A DNA stretch of 64,000 nt. Source: Thermodesulfovibrionales bacterium (GTDB lineage: Bacteria; Nitrospirota; Thermodesulfovibrionia; Thermodesulfovibrionales; Dissulfurispiraceae). The stretch spans positions 62,001 to 126,000 of the forward strand of contig JAGUWD010000009.1 in the NCBI GenBank assembly GCA_020062545.1, read 5' to 3'. A program made the translations under genes and the position numbers. How positions within the stretch are numbered: the stretch's first letter is position 1; each line of letters starts with the position of its first letter. Under the pieces are notes generated by a model. It was not told where the DNA came from, did no database searches, and saw only the letters and a list, made by a program, of their open reading frames with translations. Shown in pieces: positions 45,409 to 56,389 of this stretch.

Positions 45409-46431
45409 ATGGAGATGAGAGCCGCAGGGATAATTGGAACAGGTCTTTATCTACCTGAAGAGATAAGGACAAATGAGTGGTTCAAACAGTTTGAGCTGTT
45501 GCCCTTTGACGAGCTTTTCGACAATGCCGGGGTTATGGAAAGAAGGGTCTGCGCAAAAAAAGAAAAGTCTTCGGACATGGAAACAAAGGCATTGTTGGCA
45601 GCCGTTGAAAATGCCGCCATCAGTATAGAAGATGTAGAGCTTATCCTCGACGGCCCCAATCTCCGTGACCAGCCCCAGCCCGGCAATGCCGCACTCGTAC
45701 AGTATAAGTCAGGAGCGAAAAATGCTGCTGCGATAAATGTGGAGAGCGCATGTACATCTTTGCTTTCGCAGATTACTATAGCTTGGGGATTAATACGAAG
45801 TGGTATTTATAACACCATTGCATGTATAGGAGCGACAAACTGGACAATAGCTGCTGATTATACTGAGAAAAACTGTATGTTCGTGGGCGACGGTGCAGCA
45901 GCCCTGATAATGCAACCAGTGAGTGAAGGCAGGGGCATATTGAGTGCCCACCTTGAAACAGACGGAAGTTGCTATAACGCAGTAGGCAGAAATCTGAGGC
46001 TTCCGAGGGCGCTCATTGAGAACTATACTGCAGGCAATTATCTTGAGGGACCGAGGGAAAAGATATATCTTTATATAGACCGCGGAGACGCTGGCATCGA
46101 AAAAATAAGGCGTTACGGCCCTATAAAAATTCCGGAAGCTGCTAAAAAGGCCCTTGCGAAGGCAGGGTATATAGAGAAGGACATAGATTTTCTCATAACT
46201 CACAATCCTGCTCCGGCCCTTGTTGATGCATGGCAGAAGGCATTGAATGTGCCGCCTGAGAAAACCCATATCACATTTGAAAAATACGGAAACATGAGCG
46301 CAGCAAGCATAGGTGCAAATCTCCACGAGGCTGTCATGATGGGCAAGATAAAGGACGGTGACCTTGTGGTTATGTGCGGTCCTGGGGCTGGATTCCATTA
46401 TTCTGCTGTTGTCATGAGATGGGGAGTCTAA
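45409..46431 (+). CDS. 3-oxoacyl-ACP synthase III-like (KAS III / thiolase fold) enzyme
   Basis: NVESACTSLLSQI (Cys), LITHNPAP (His), FEKYGNMSAASIG (Asn). Confidence 0.88.
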   Translation: MEMRAAGIIGTGLYLPEEIRTNEWFKQFELLPFDELFDNAGVMERRVCAKKEKSSDMETKALLAAVENAAISIEDVELILDGPNLRDQPQPGNAALVQYKSGAKNAAAINVESACTSLLSQITIAWGLIRSGIYNTIACIGATNWTIAADYTEKNCMFVGDGAAALIMQPVSEGRGILSAHLETDGSCYNAVGRNLRLPRALIENYTAGNYLEGPREKIYLYIDRGDAGIEKIRRYGPIKIPEAAKKALAKAGYIEKDIDFLITHNPAPALVDAWQKALNVPPEKTHITFEKYGNMSAASIGANLHEAVMMGKIKDGDLVVMCGPGAGFHYSAVVMRWGV

Positions 46432-48551
46432 AATTTATAGCTGACAGTTACTAAAGCAGAAATTCCTTCCCTCGGAAAGTCGTTAGGTATCAGTTTTGAA
46501 GACCCTGATGTATCAGGGTCTTTATATCTCTTGTCAAACAGATTATAGACGGAGGCTTTTATCTCAAGGTCTTTGCGGATATTCTTGCCAATGATTGTTA
46601 AATCCACAGTAGTATATGCAGGCGTTTTTCCCCTTGTGTCTCCAGATGCCCTCGGCCTCGATCCTGTCCATAACACATCGATATGTGAATTTATATATTT
46701 TGAGAGTTCATAGTTCAGGCTTGCATTTGCCCTCTTGGATGGCACATCTGCAAGTCTCTGCTTCGTGTCCCGGTCCTTTGGCTCCTGATAGGCATAAGAC
46801 AGCTTCCAATAATTTGAGGATGTGTACTGCCCTATAAAATCAATCTCGATGCCCGTGACCCTTGCTCCTCCTTTGTTTGCATACTGGGCAGGTGAGACCG
46901 TTGCATCCCGTGCAATAAGGTCGTCAACCAGGCTGCTAAAGTAGTCCGCTTCGATCCTGAATTCATCCGTAACTCTGTAACCTACACCCGCCTCGTATGT
47001 CCGTATTTTTTCCGGCTTCAGATTGATATTGCCCACAACAGTGGGATTATTTGCATTGTACAACTCAACAAAGCTCGGTGCCCTGAATGCCTGCCCGTAA
47101 AGCAACTTCACATCCATATTATCTCTAATGCCCCATACAACACCTACCCTCGGATTAACTGTATCTCCAAATTCGCTGTAGTGGTCGTATCTGGCGCCTG
47201 CTGTAATATTCAGATTGTCTCTTATTCCCCATTCATCCTGAATAAAAGCTGCCCATACTTCTCTTCTTGCATCCCTATTGAAGTTTGCCCAGTATGTCAC
47301 CTCCTGGAAAGAGCCGAGCGGAAGAAGGCTTGCTGTCGTAGTTCTTGGATCATAGTTTGCATACATTTTCACATCAAACTGCCTTATATTTTCATAGAGG
47401 CCGCCGATAATTAAATGGTTATCCTCAAAAGGCTCGTATTCAAACTGCATCTCTGTGCCGAGGGTTCTGTTTTTGAGAATGGCCTGTGCAAATGCACCGT
47501 CAGGGAATGTGCCTGCAGTTGATGTGAATCCTTCAGGGAAAAGTTCGACCTTTGCATCCTGTTCAAATTGGTCAAAGTATATCTTGAGATTTGCGGAGAG
47601 ATCATTGGTAATTTTCTGACTGTAATTCAATTCATTCCAGAGGTTTTTGTATGCAATAAAGTTTTCATCCGTAAGGGCATAGGCATTGCCGATATATGCA
47701 CCCCTGTCTTTGCCTACATACTGCCCTTTGAATGTCAAATTGCCATAAGAAGCCTTCAAAAACACATCCGTCTTCTCGAGACTGAGGTCTGTTCGTCCAG
47801 GTGCCTTTGTATACGACTGTCCTGCAAATCTGTCCTTATCTATAACCAGTTTTGGGCCGTTTGTATTCAGATAATCGATGCTCCCTGATACCTTCAGTTT
47901 TTCATAAGAACTGCCTGCAAGGAGATTGAATTTTTTCGTATCAAAACTTCCGCCTGTGGCTGATACATCCACACCCTTTATATCATCCGCATTTTTTGTA
48001 ATTATATTTATGACAGCTACAAATGCATTAGCTCCGTAAAGGGCAGATCCAGGACCTCTTACTACTTCTATCTGCTTTATATTCTCCACAGGCAGGTCAT
48101 TATAAATATTTGCGAGGGCGCTTCCTGTGTAGGATTCGTTCAGCCGATGCCCGTCGATCATAACGAGTATCTTTTCTGATGTTGCCGTCCTTATGCCCCT
48201 TACCTCAAACATGTACCTGCCAAACTCGTTTATGGATATTCCTATCCCTGGAACCATTTTCAATACATCCATGATATTCCTTGCACCCATATTTTTTATT
48301 TCGTCAGCGGTTATGATTGTTGCGATTGCAGGAGCTTTACTGAGGGGTATTTTTCGCTTTGTAGCCACCACAAGGTCTTTCTCCTCATAAAATAAGAGCA
48401 GTTCTTCCTTTGTGCTGTCTTTAGCTTGGGAGTTTTTTGATGCAAATTTTATTCTATCCTGAGATGAATTATCCGAGGCTTCTGATATGATGCTGATACC
48501 GGAGAATAATAAGGCAAAAACTATCGATAAAAACCATAATGCTCCTGCCAT
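46428..48551 (-). CDS. TonB-dependent outer membrane receptor
   Basis: Plug IITADEIKNMGARNIMDVLKMVPGIGI, VVRGPGSALYGANAFVAVINIITK; C-terminal SALVTVSYKF. Confidence 0.93.
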   Translation of the reverse strand: MAGALWFLSIVFALLFSGISIISEASDNSSQDRIKFASKNSQAKDSTKEELLLFYEEKDLVVATKRKIPLSKAPAIATIITADEIKNMGARNIMDVLKMVPGIGISINEFGRYMFEVRGIRTATSEKILVMIDGHRLNESYTGSALANIYNDLPVENIKQIEVVRGPGSALYGANAFVAVINIITKNADDIKGVDVSATGGSFDTKKFNLLAGSSYEKLKVSGSIDYLNTNGPKLVIDKDRFAGQSYTKAPGRTDLSLEKTDVFLKASYGNLTFKGQYVGKDRGAYIGNAYALTDENFIAYKNLWNELNYSQKITNDLSANLKIYFDQFEQDAKVELFPEGFTSTAGTFPDGAFAQAILKNRTLGTEMQFEYEPFEDNHLIIGGLYENIRQFDVKMYANYDPRTTTASLLPLGSFQEVTYWANFNRDARREVWAAFIQDEWGIRDNLNITAGARYDHYSEFGDTVNPRVGVVWGIRDNMDVKLLYGQAFRAPSFVELYNANNPTVVGNINLKPEKIRTYEAGVGYRVTDEFRIEADYFSSLVDDLIARDATVSPAQYANKGGARVTGIEIDFIGQYTSSNYWKLSYAYQEPKDRDTKQRLADVPSKRANASLNYELSKYINSHIDVLWTGSRPRASGDTRGKTPAYTTVDLTIIGKNIRKDLEIKASVYNLFDKRYKDPDTSGSSKLIPNDFPREGISALVTVSYKF

Positions 48552-48598
48552 TAAGCCTCCTTGTAATGTAAATTGTGTTTAACATATCATGAAATGCC

Positions 48599-50164
48599 TT
48601 ACCTGTCAAGCAATTGCACAAATACGTCCGGCAAGGAATCTATAATATCTGTAGCAATCAAGGAATGCTCCCCTTTTCCCTTTGCTGCCATATCCCCTGC
48701 AAAACCATGAATGTAGACTCCAAGCAAAGATGCATTAACAGGATTTAAACTTTGCCCTAACAGCGAAGCTATTATCCCTGTTAAGACATCACCGGAGCCG
48801 GCAGTGGCCATTCCGGGATTGCCTGTTGTATTTATGAATGCCCTGCCTTCAGGTTCTGCAACAACAGTAGGCACTCCTTTCAAAACAAGATATGTCCCTG
48901 CCTCTTTTGAAAATGACATTGCTGTATTCATTCTGTCTTTGGCTGCTGACTGCTTGAGAAGCCTTGACATTTCACCTGGATGCGGCGTGAGGATAATGGG
49001 CGCTTTTGCTTTTCTGAAGATTTCGCTCAACGCTCGACGTTCTGCGCTAAACGCTATCGAGTTTATTCCATCCGCATCTATCACAAGCGGGATAGATGAT
49101 CTCCGAATAAGTTCCAGCACAACCTTTTCAGTGTCATGTGAAACTCCAATGCCCGGGCCGATTGCAATAACATCGATTTTCTTAGCAGCAAAATTCAAAA
49201 TGGCATCTATCGCCTTTGATGAAAGCATTCCGCTGCCGTCATCCGGTAATGGTAATGTCATTTCCTCTGTAACCCTGCCCTGGAAAATATTTATCAATGA
49301 TTCCGGAACAGCCAGAGTTACAAGGCCGGAGCCGCTTCTGAGACACGCCTTTGCAGCCATCAGTGCAGCGCCTGTCTTGCCTTTTGAACCGGCTATGACC
49401 AAAACATGACCGTAATCGCCTTTGTGTGAATATTTCGGTCTTAGAGGAATCAAGCCTGACACCATTTCCCTGTCAATCATATCAACATTTATTCTGTCCG
49501 ATGTAAGGAGCTTCGCAGGGAATCCTATGTCTTCGACAAAAAGCCTGCCCGCATATTCTGCTCCGGGATAGAGGAGATGCCCTCTCTTCGGCAATCCAAA
49601 GGTAACGGTGCAATCAGCCATTATGGCCTCTCCTAAAACCTCTCCTGTATCGGAAGAAATACCTGATGGAATGTCCACTGCAACAACAGGAATATCAGAA
49701 TCGTTTATAAGGCTAAAAATTCTGGTGAGACTTCCTTTTACAGGGCGGCTGAGACCAGTGCCGAAGATTGAATCAACAACAACAGCGCCATGAACATCCC
49801 TCTCATTCAAATCCTTACGGAATTCAACTGGAATACCAATCTTTTTAGCTATCTGATATTGTGTATTGCAATCAGGACTCAGGGCATTCTTTTTTGCAAA
49901 TATTAATGCATTAACCTTAAATCCCCAGTTATGCAGATTCCTTGCAGCAACAAGCCCGTCTCCGCCGTTATTTCCGCCCCCGCAAAGGACGAGCACCTTC
50001 TTATCCGGATAAAACTCTCTGACCTTCGATGCAACCGCAAGCCCTGCCCTCTCCATAAGGACAAGGCCGGAAATGCCATAGTCTTCTATGGTAATCCTGT
50101 CGATTTCTCTCATTTCTTGAGCTGTAACGACTTTCACGGCTTCATCCCTGTTTGCATATACCAT
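48599..50164 (-). CDS. nnr: Bifunctional NAD(P)H-hydrate epimerase / ADP-dependent dehydratase
   Basis: VLCGGGNNGGDGLVAARNL, DIPSGISSDTGEVLG, GMATAGSGDVLTGIIASLLGQ. Confidence 0.95.
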   Translation of the reverse strand: MVYANRDEAVKVVTAQEMREIDRITIEDYGISGLVLMERAGLAVASKVREFYPDKKVLVLCGGGNNGGDGLVAARNLHNWGFKVNALIFAKKNALSPDCNTQYQIAKKIGIPVEFRKDLNERDVHGAVVVDSIFGTGLSRPVKGSLTRIFSLINDSDIPVVAVDIPSGISSDTGEVLGEAIMADCTVTFGLPKRGHLLYPGAEYAGRLFVEDIGFPAKLLTSDRINVDMIDREMVSGLIPLRPKYSHKGDYGHVLVIAGSKGKTGAALMAAKACLRSGSGLVTLAVPESLINIFQGRVTEEMTLPLPDDGSGMLSSKAIDAILNFAAKKIDVIAIGPGIGVSHDTEKVVLELIRRSSIPLVIDADGINSIAFSAERRALSEIFRKAKAPIILTPHPGEMSRLLKQSAAKDRMNTAMSFSKEAGTYLVLKGVPTVVAEPEGRAFINTTGNPGMATAGSGDVLTGIIASLLGQSLNPVNASLLGVYIHGFAGDMAAKGKGEHSLIATDIIDSLPDVFVQLLDR

Positions 50165-50559
50165 GGAACCTCTGAAGGCTTCTGAAAACCGCAGAGCTTG
50201 TAAATATAATCGCTCACCTGTTCTGCAGTAAAAGGCCTTATAAGGACTCCGCTCACAATCTTTGATTGGATAAGTCCGATTATCTCTTCCTTTGTAGTTC
50301 CCGATGAGGCTATTAGAAGAATTTTCAGAGACGGCTTATCATGCTTTATCTCCTTTGCAAAATCAAGGGTCGATTCATCACCAATGTTGGAATCGAGGAT
50401 TACTGCGCAGCAGTTCTCCACATCTCCAAGAACCATTCCAAGCTGCTTTGTATTGTCGAGATACCTCACACTTATCTGCTTTTCAAATTCCCTCAATGCC
50501 CAGCTTATTGGATGGACAATATCCTTTTTCACGCACACCAAAACAGATTTCTTTACCAT
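50134..50559 (-). CDS. Response-regulator receiver-like protein
   Basis: CAVILDSNIGDESTLDFAKEIKHDKPSLKILLIASSGTTKEEIIG. Confidence 0.7.
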   Translation of the reverse strand: MVKKSVLVCVKKDIVHPISWALREFEKQISVRYLDNTKQLGMVLGDVENCCAVILDSNIGDESTLDFAKEIKHDKPSLKILLIASSGTTKEEIIGLIQSKIVSGVLIRPFTAEQVSDYIYKLCGFQKPSEVPWYMQTGMKP

Positions 50560-50568
50560 TATACACCT

Positions 50569-51363
50569 CTAAAATGAATGTTCTTTACCTGGAAACAAAC
50601 CCTTCTCGACTTCTTCCTTATACTGCTTTATTGCTTTTAAAGCATCATCCTTGAGATTTGCATACCTCTTAACAAACTTCGGCACAAACCTCTCAAACAG
50701 TCCGAGAACATCATGAATAACCAAAACCTGTCCGTCGCAGTGAGGGCCTGCGCCTATGCCGATTGTTGGTATGGACAAATCTTTTGTTATCTGTGCTGCA
50801 AGTCCAGCAGGAATCGCTTCAAGGATCAGGGAAAATGCGCCTGCATCCTGAAGTATCTTTGCATCCTCCACAAGCCTTTTTGCTGCTTCCTCTGTCCTGC
50901 CCTGCACCTTGTATCCTCCCATCCTGTGAATAGCCTGAGGGGTAAGCCCTATATGCGCCATCACAGGGATTTCCGCCTTTGTCATCGCCTCCACCTTCTC
51001 CGCCACTTCTCTGCTGCCCTCGATTTTCACTGCATGGGCGCCTGCTTCCTTTATAAACCTTCCTGCATTTCTTACAGCATCATCAATACTCAAATGATAG
51101 GAAAGGTAAGGCATATCTCCTATAACCATCGCATTCTTTACTCCGCGGGATACCATCTTTGTGTGGTAAATCATCTCGTCCATTGTTACAGGAAGGGTAT
51201 TTTCAAGCCCCTGAACGACCATCGCCAGCGAATCACCCACAAGAATGGCATCTATGTCTGCCTCATCAACAATCTGTGCAAAAGGATAATCATAGGCAGT
51301 AAGCATCGTGATCTTCCGCCCTTCCTGCTTCTTTTTCAAAAAATCGTTAATTGTAACTTTCAC
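50569..51363 (-). CDS. panB: 3-methyl-2-oxobutanoate hydroxymethyltransferase
   Basis: [58 protein letters not shown]. Confidence 0.97.
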   Translation of the reverse strand: MKVTINDFLKKKQEGRKITMLTAYDYPFAQIVDEADIDAILVGDSLAMVVQGLENTLPVTMDEMIYHTKMVSRGVKNAMVIGDMPYLSYHLSIDDAVRNAGRFIKEAGAHAVKIEGSREVAEKVEAMTKAEIPVMAHIGLTPQAIHRMGGYKVQGRTEEAAKRLVEDAKILQDAGAFSLILEAIPAGLAAQITKDLSIPTIGIGAGPHCDGQVLVIHDVLGLFERFVPKFVKRYANLKDDALKAIKQYKEEVEKGLFPGKEHSF

Positions 51364-51386
51364 CTAAAAATACTCCTTCCTAAATT

Positions 51387-51583
51387 GAGCGATTCTTACA
51401 CTTAAATTGCATGTCAGGTGCGGCGAAAAGACTTTAAACCCCGCACTTGTATCAACATTTATCTTATATCCGTCATCTACTACATTGGATGCTTATTTGG
51501 TGATGCATTTATAATCGTCTATAATACACTTGAAACAGCACTTTTTAAAGTCTTTGAGCCGTGCCTAACATGCAATATCGCTC
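51387..51583. repeat. About 197-bp palindromic element between panB and recJ
   Basis: ttgcatgtcaggtgcggcgaaaagactttaaa / tttaaagtctttgagccgtgcctaacatgcaa; outer gagcgat / atcgctc. Confidence 0.85.
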
Positions 51584-51593
51584 ATATTAGGTA

Positions 51594-53330
51594 TTAGGTC
51601 GCCGGCCTTATCGCCTTCAGATTCAACTGCACATATCTACCGCCGTCCCACTCATTTATTATCGGCAAAAACACAGCATCAATCAATGCATTATCTTCAA
51701 CAACATTCAAAAGCCCTCCAAAATCAAATCCTATGCTGTCTATCCTGCGTCCGTTTTGCCTCAGACGCATCTTGAGATGATTATTTCCCACGATCCTCGG
51801 TTGTATTACTTCCAGTCCTCTTGCGCCGAATAATGGTTCCTCATTGCCGTAGCCGAAAGGTTCAAGTCTCGTAATTTCATCTATAAGTCCTGTACTGATA
51901 TCGGACATATTTACGGCAGCATCGATATTTAAGACAGGAACAAAATCATGGTCAGAAAGGGTGCTCATAACGATTTCAGAGATCGCTGTCCTGAACTTTT
52001 CAATATCCCCCGATGAAAGACTCAACCCTGCCGCCTGTTTGTGTCCACCGAATCCTTTAAGGATACCATTGCAAAGCGTAAGGCCGTGATATATATCAAA
52101 AGGAGGAATGCTCCGCGCAGAGCCTTTAGCAACGCCGTTTTCTATGGAGAGTATAAATGTTGGCCTGTAGTATTGTTCTGCAATCCTCGATGCCACAATA
52201 CCAACCACACCGTGATGCCATCCTTCTGATGCAAGGACAATGGCTCCACCATCTTTCAATTTCGAATTTTGAATTCCGAATTTTTGGAGCATCTCCAAGG
52301 CTTCTTTATAAACAGACTCCTCTACTTCCTGTCTTTTTGAATTCAAATCATGGAGCCATTTGGAAAGTTCTCCTGACTCTGCCTCTGATTTTGTGGTTAA
52401 AAGCCTGACAACGTCGTTCGCATCTGACATCCTGCCTGCAGCGTTAATTCTGGGTATGAGAATATAGTACAAAAATGAAGTTTTAAAAAAGTCCGATCGA
52501 ATTCCGGATGCATCCTTCAAAGCCCTGATGCCGACCCTCTCACCCGACTGTATTAGTTTAATGCCTTCCTTGATGATGATCCTGTTGTCTCCGATCACAG
52601 GTACAACATCGGCAGCAGTCCCGATCGCAGCGAGGTCTAAAAGCTCATATACATCATCGATATTATTCTCAAAAAGGGCTGTTACGAGTTTAAAAGCAAC
52701 ACCTGCACCGGATAAGTTTGAGAGTTCGGAGTTATGTGTTAAGAGTTTAGGGTTTACTATTGCCAGCGCATCCGGCAATTCGTATTCCCCTATTGCCTCT
52801 TGCCCATTGCCTATTGCCTTTTTTGCAGGTTCATGATGGTCTGTAATTATCACATCTATTCCGAGGGAATTGGCAGTGGAGACAGCATCAAATGATGTAA
52901 TTCCGCAGTCCACAGTGATTATGAGCTTCGAATCCACCTCTTTTGCCTTTTCAATTCCTGCACTACCAAATCCATAACCGTGGGCTATTCTGTTTGGGAT
53001 AAAATATTGGACATCAATGCCTATTTTTTTCAGACCCTCGACCATTATTGCCGTTGCAGTAACACCGTCTGCATCGTAGTCTCCGTGGACAAGAATCCGT
53101 TCTCCGTTTTTTTTTGCCTCCCTGATCCTGTCTATGGCGATTTTAATATGAGGCAGTTCAAATGGGTCTGACAGCCTGTCAATAGCAGGATTGAGGAAGG
53201 CATAAATATGGTCGGGTGTTTTAATCCCCCTGTTTATTAATACCTGTGCAAATGCAGAAGATACAGAGGCAATCCTCGAAATATAATCAATATATTCGGG
53301 GTTGGTTCTGTTTACCAACCACTTCTTCAT
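51594..53330 (-). CDS. recJ: Single-stranded-DNA-specific exonuclease RecJ
   Basis: ILVHGDYDADGVTATAIMVEGL, ITVDCGITS, ITDHHEP, GAGVAFKLV, GGHKQAAGLSL. Confidence 0.97.
   Translation of the reverse strand: MKKWLVNRTNPEYIDYISRIASVSSAFAQVLINRGIKTPDHIYAFLNPAIDRLSDPFELPHIKIAIDRIREAKKNGERILVHGDYDADGVTATAIMVEGLKKIGIDVQYFIPNRIAHGYGFGSAGIEKAKEVDSKLIITVDCGITSFDAVSTANSLGIDVIITDHHEPAKKAIGNGQEAIGEYELPDALAIVNPKLLTHNSELSNLSGAGVAFKLVTALFENNIDDVYELLDLAAIGTAADVVPVIGDNRIIIKEGIKLIQSGERVGIRALKDASGIRSDFFKTSFLYYILIPRINAAGRMSDANDVVRLLTTKSEAESGELSKWLHDLNSKRQEVEESVYKEALEMLQKFGIQNSKLKDGGAIVLASEGWHHGVVGIVASRIAEQYYRPTFILSIENGVAKGSARSIPPFDIYHGLTLCNGILKGFGGHKQAAGLSLSSGDIEKFRTAISEIVMSTLSDHDFVPVLNIDAAVNMSDISTGLIDEITRLEPFGYGNEEPLFGARGLEVIQPRIVGNNHLKMRLRQNGRRIDSIGFDFGGLLNVVEDNALIDAVFLPIINEWDGGRYVQLNLKAIRPAT
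52254..52288 (+). repeat. Heptamer array (TTTTGAA-like) inside recJ
   Basis: tttcaatttcgaattttgaattccgaatttttgg. Confidence 0.75.
52714..52820 (+). repeat. Two further degenerate heptamer arrays inside recJ
   Basis: agtttgagagttcggagttatgtgttaagagtttagggttt and cctattgcctcttgcccattgcctattgcc. Confidence 0.8.
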
Positions 53331-53332
53331 CC

Positions 53333-54229
53333 TTACCTCTTTTTACCAAGAAGCACAACAACAGGGCTTGCAACAAAAATAGAGGAATATGTTCCGATTA
53401 CCACACCTAATAGCATGGCAAGGGCAAAATCATGTATAACCTCCCCGCCAAACAGAAATAGCGCAAGGGCAGAAAGAAAAACAGTCAATGATGTTATGAT
53501 TGTCCTCGATAGAACCTCATTGATGCTCCTGTTTATAACAACCTCCACAGGCTCCTTTATATATTTCTTTATATTCTCTCTTATCCTGTCGAACACGACA
53601 ACGGTATCGGTGAGGGAATATCCCGCAATGGTGAGCAGCGCACTCAAAAGGATGAGATTCATTTCCTTATTGAGTATGTAAAAAATTCCGAGCACTGCAA
53701 GGACATCATGGAATGTTGCAATGGTTGCGCCCACCCCAAATCTGAACTGAAATCTCCATGCAACATATATTAGTATGCCTGCAACAGCTACAAGGATTGC
53801 CCATAGGGCATCCTTCCTCAGTTTCGAGCCAACCTTTGGGCCTATTTCTGTTGTGGAATCAATTACAGGCTTTTTATCAGAAAACTTCTGGGATAATATC
53901 TGAGTAATCTTTTCTGAAAAACCGCCCAGTTTCTCTTCCTGTTTTTTTACCCTTATGAGGACCTTATTTTCAGTTGGCAGATCCTGAAGGTCGAAGTCTT
54001 TAAGCCCTTCTTCTTCCAGCGCCAGCCTTACATCGTGAAGCTGAACAGATTGTGCAAACTTAATCTGGACTGCTGTACCGCCTGCAAAATCGACTCCAAG
54101 GTTTGCCTTGCCAAGCCCTATCTGGACTATAGCTATAATACCGAGCAGAGAGAAAACACCTGAAATTATGAATGCGTATATTCTTTTGCTCATAAAATCT
54201 ATTTTTGTGCCTTTTACTAACTCAATCAT
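53333..54229 (-). CDS. secF: Protein translocase subunit SecF
   Basis: [33 protein letters not shown]. Confidence 0.97.
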   Translation of the reverse strand: MIELVKGTKIDFMSKRIYAFIISGVFSLLGIIAIVQIGLGKANLGVDFAGGTAVQIKFAQSVQLHDVRLALEEEGLKDFDLQDLPTENKVLIRVKKQEEKLGGFSEKITQILSQKFSDKKPVIDSTTEIGPKVGSKLRKDALWAILVAVAGILIYVAWRFQFRFGVGATIATFHDVLAVLGIFYILNKEMNLILLSALLTIAGYSLTDTVVVFDRIRENIKKYIKEPVEVVINRSINEVLSRTIITSLTVFLSALALFLFGGEVIHDFALAMLLGVVIGTYSSIFVASPVVVLLGKKR

Positions 54230-55848
54230 ATACTCAACCTCTTGACCTCTTTCTTGGATTGGATAATGTCAAAGACAGTCTTTGTCCCTATGAGCGCTGT
54301 GAAGAGATTTATGGCAACTCCGAGGCTCAATGTAACTGCAAAGCCTTTTATAGGGCCGGTTCCAAACTGGAACAACACGGCAGCAGTGATAAGAGTAGTT
54401 ACATGTGAATCGAATATTGTCCAGAATGCCTTTTTATATCCGCTCTCAACCGCTGCCCTCGGCGTCTTTCCTGCCCTTACTTCTTCCCTCATTCTCTCGA
54501 ACATCAACACATTGGAATCAACAGCCATACCTATTGCCAGAATTATACCCGCAATGCCGGGCATGGTAAGGGTTGCATTAAGGGATGCCATTGCACCCAG
54601 TAAAAGCACTATATTCAAAACGAGTGCAAAATCAGCTATAACCCCTGAAAGCCTGTAATAGAAAATCATGAATACAACAACAAGTATTGTGCCCACAATA
54701 CCCGCCATACTGCCTGCCTCGATTGAATCCCTTCCGAGGGATGGCCCGACCGTAACATTCTGGAGGGTCCTGAGAGGCGCAGGCAGGGCGCCTGCCCTTA
54801 ATACAATAGCGAGGTCCTTTGCCTCATCCATGGCGAAGCTCCCTGTTATCTGGGCATTGCCGCCGCCTATCCTTTCCTGTATGACAGGCGCGGAATAAAC
54901 ATTTCCATCAAGGATTATGGCCAGCCTCTTTTTAACATTCTGTGCCGTTATATCCTCGAATATCTTTGCTCCTGCACTGTTAAAGGTAATGGAGACATAT
55001 GGCTCGTTAAACCTCTGGTCTATATTGACCCTTGCCTCTGTCAAAAGGTCTCCTGTAAGCAGGGTCTCTTTTTTCAGGAGGATCGGTCTTTTGGTGACAA
55101 CGCCTGTCTCTTTATTTATAACCTTCTGGAAGAGTATCTCATCTCCCTCGGGGATCCTGTTTTTGAACCTTTCGAAAATCTGTGTCTCTTCTCCGGGCAT
55201 TATGGAAGCAGGCAGTTCTGCAGCAAGGGGTGATTCGTCATCGGCAAGCTTGAATTCAAGCAATGCAGTCTTACCTATAATCTCCACCGCCCTTTTTGGA
55301 TCCTTTACTCCTGGAAGCTGGACAACGATTTCATTCTCCGCCTGCCTGTGTATAACAGGCTCTGCAACGCCGAACTGGTCTATCCTGTTCCTTATAATCT
55401 CCAGCACCTGATCCGTGGCCGTATCCTTGATCCTCTGGACCTCCTTCGCAGAAAGCCTGTATTTAAGCACACCACTGCCTTCCGCAAGTGTTAATACAGG
55501 ATATGTATCCTCTATCACCTTTCTTATATCCATATTGGCAGGAGTCACAACCACAAAGAGTCCGTCCTTTTTTACGCTTGCCTGAATCTTTTTTCTTTCG
55601 AGGATGCCTGTCAAAGAGGATGCAATCCTTTCGGTGGCGATCTCCACGGCTTTATCTCCTTCCACCTCAAAAACCAGATGCAATCCGCCCTGAAGGTCAA
55701 GACCGAGGACTATGCCCTTGCCCGGCATGGTCTTCTTCCACCAATCAGGCATGCCCTGAAACAACGGGGTGTTCGGCAAAAAGAAAATTGCAGCGACAAC
55801 TACAGTTAGAGCTATAAGGATTACCCTCCAGAATACACCCTTCTTCAT
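54226..55848 (-). CDS. secD: Protein translocase subunit SecD
   Basis: [23 protein letters not shown]-like [39 protein letters not shown]. Confidence 0.97.
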   Translation of the reverse strand: MKKGVFWRVILIALTVVVAAIFFLPNTPLFQGMPDWWKKTMPGKGIVLGLDLQGGLHLVFEVEGDKAVEIATERIASSLTGILERKKIQASVKKDGLFVVVTPANMDIRKVIEDTYPVLTLAEGSGVLKYRLSAKEVQRIKDTATDQVLEIIRNRIDQFGVAEPVIHRQAENEIVVQLPGVKDPKRAVEIIGKTALLEFKLADDESPLAAELPASIMPGEETQIFERFKNRIPEGDEILFQKVINKETGVVTKRPILLKKETLLTGDLLTEARVNIDQRFNEPYVSITFNSAGAKIFEDITAQNVKKRLAIILDGNVYSAPVIQERIGGGNAQITGSFAMDEAKDLAIVLRAGALPAPLRTLQNVTVGPSLGRDSIEAGSMAGIVGTILVVVFMIFYYRLSGVIADFALVLNIVLLLGAMASLNATLTMPGIAGIILAIGMAVDSNVLMFERMREEVRAGKTPRAAVESGYKKAFWTIFDSHVTTLITAAVLFQFGTGPIKGFAVTLSLGVAINLFTALIGTKTVFDIIQSKKEVKRLSI

Positions 55849-55866
55849 TTATATCCTGTCCTCCAA

Positions 55867-56220
55867 TTAGTCTTCGTCTGTTGCCGGTCTTACGGCAGAG
55901 ATATAGCCTTTTCCGAGTTTCACTTTTACATTCTCGGCTATCTTTACGACAATGGTGTTATTGCCAACGCTGTCGACAACACCGTAGACTCCGCCTGCAG
56001 TGATAACCTTATCGCCCTTTTTGAGGTTTTCGAGCATCTGCCTGTGCTCTTTTGCCTTTTTCTGCTGCGGCCTTATGAGTAGAAAATAGAAAACCACAAA
56101 GATAAGTATCAATGGAAGCAGACTTGCGATCATACCCTGAATACCACCGGGTTGTCCTCCGGCCTGCGGAGCAGGACCCATTGCATAGGCCTCTGTAACA
56201 AAATTTAATAGGGAAAGCAT
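55867..56220 (-). CDS. yajC: Preprotein translocase subunit YajC
   Basis: LILIFVVFYFLLIRPQQKKAKEHRQMLENLKKGDKVITAGGVYG. Confidence 0.95.
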   Translation of the reverse strand: MLSLLNFVTEAYAMGPAPQAGGQPGGIQGMIASLLPLILIFVVFYFLLIRPQQKKAKEHRQMLENLKKGDKVITAGGVYGVVDSVGNNTIVVKIAENVKVKLGKGYISAVRPATDED

Positions 56221-56389
56221 TCGACACCTCCAATTATTTTTGAGTTAATGAGTAAAAGAGTTAATGCGTATATGGGTTAAAAAACTCCGCTCATATACCC
56301 ATTCACTCATACGCCCATTCACATTTTAAATTGACTTATATACTAACAGTCTTATATAAAAATCTCAAGGTTTTTAGATAGATTCCAGA

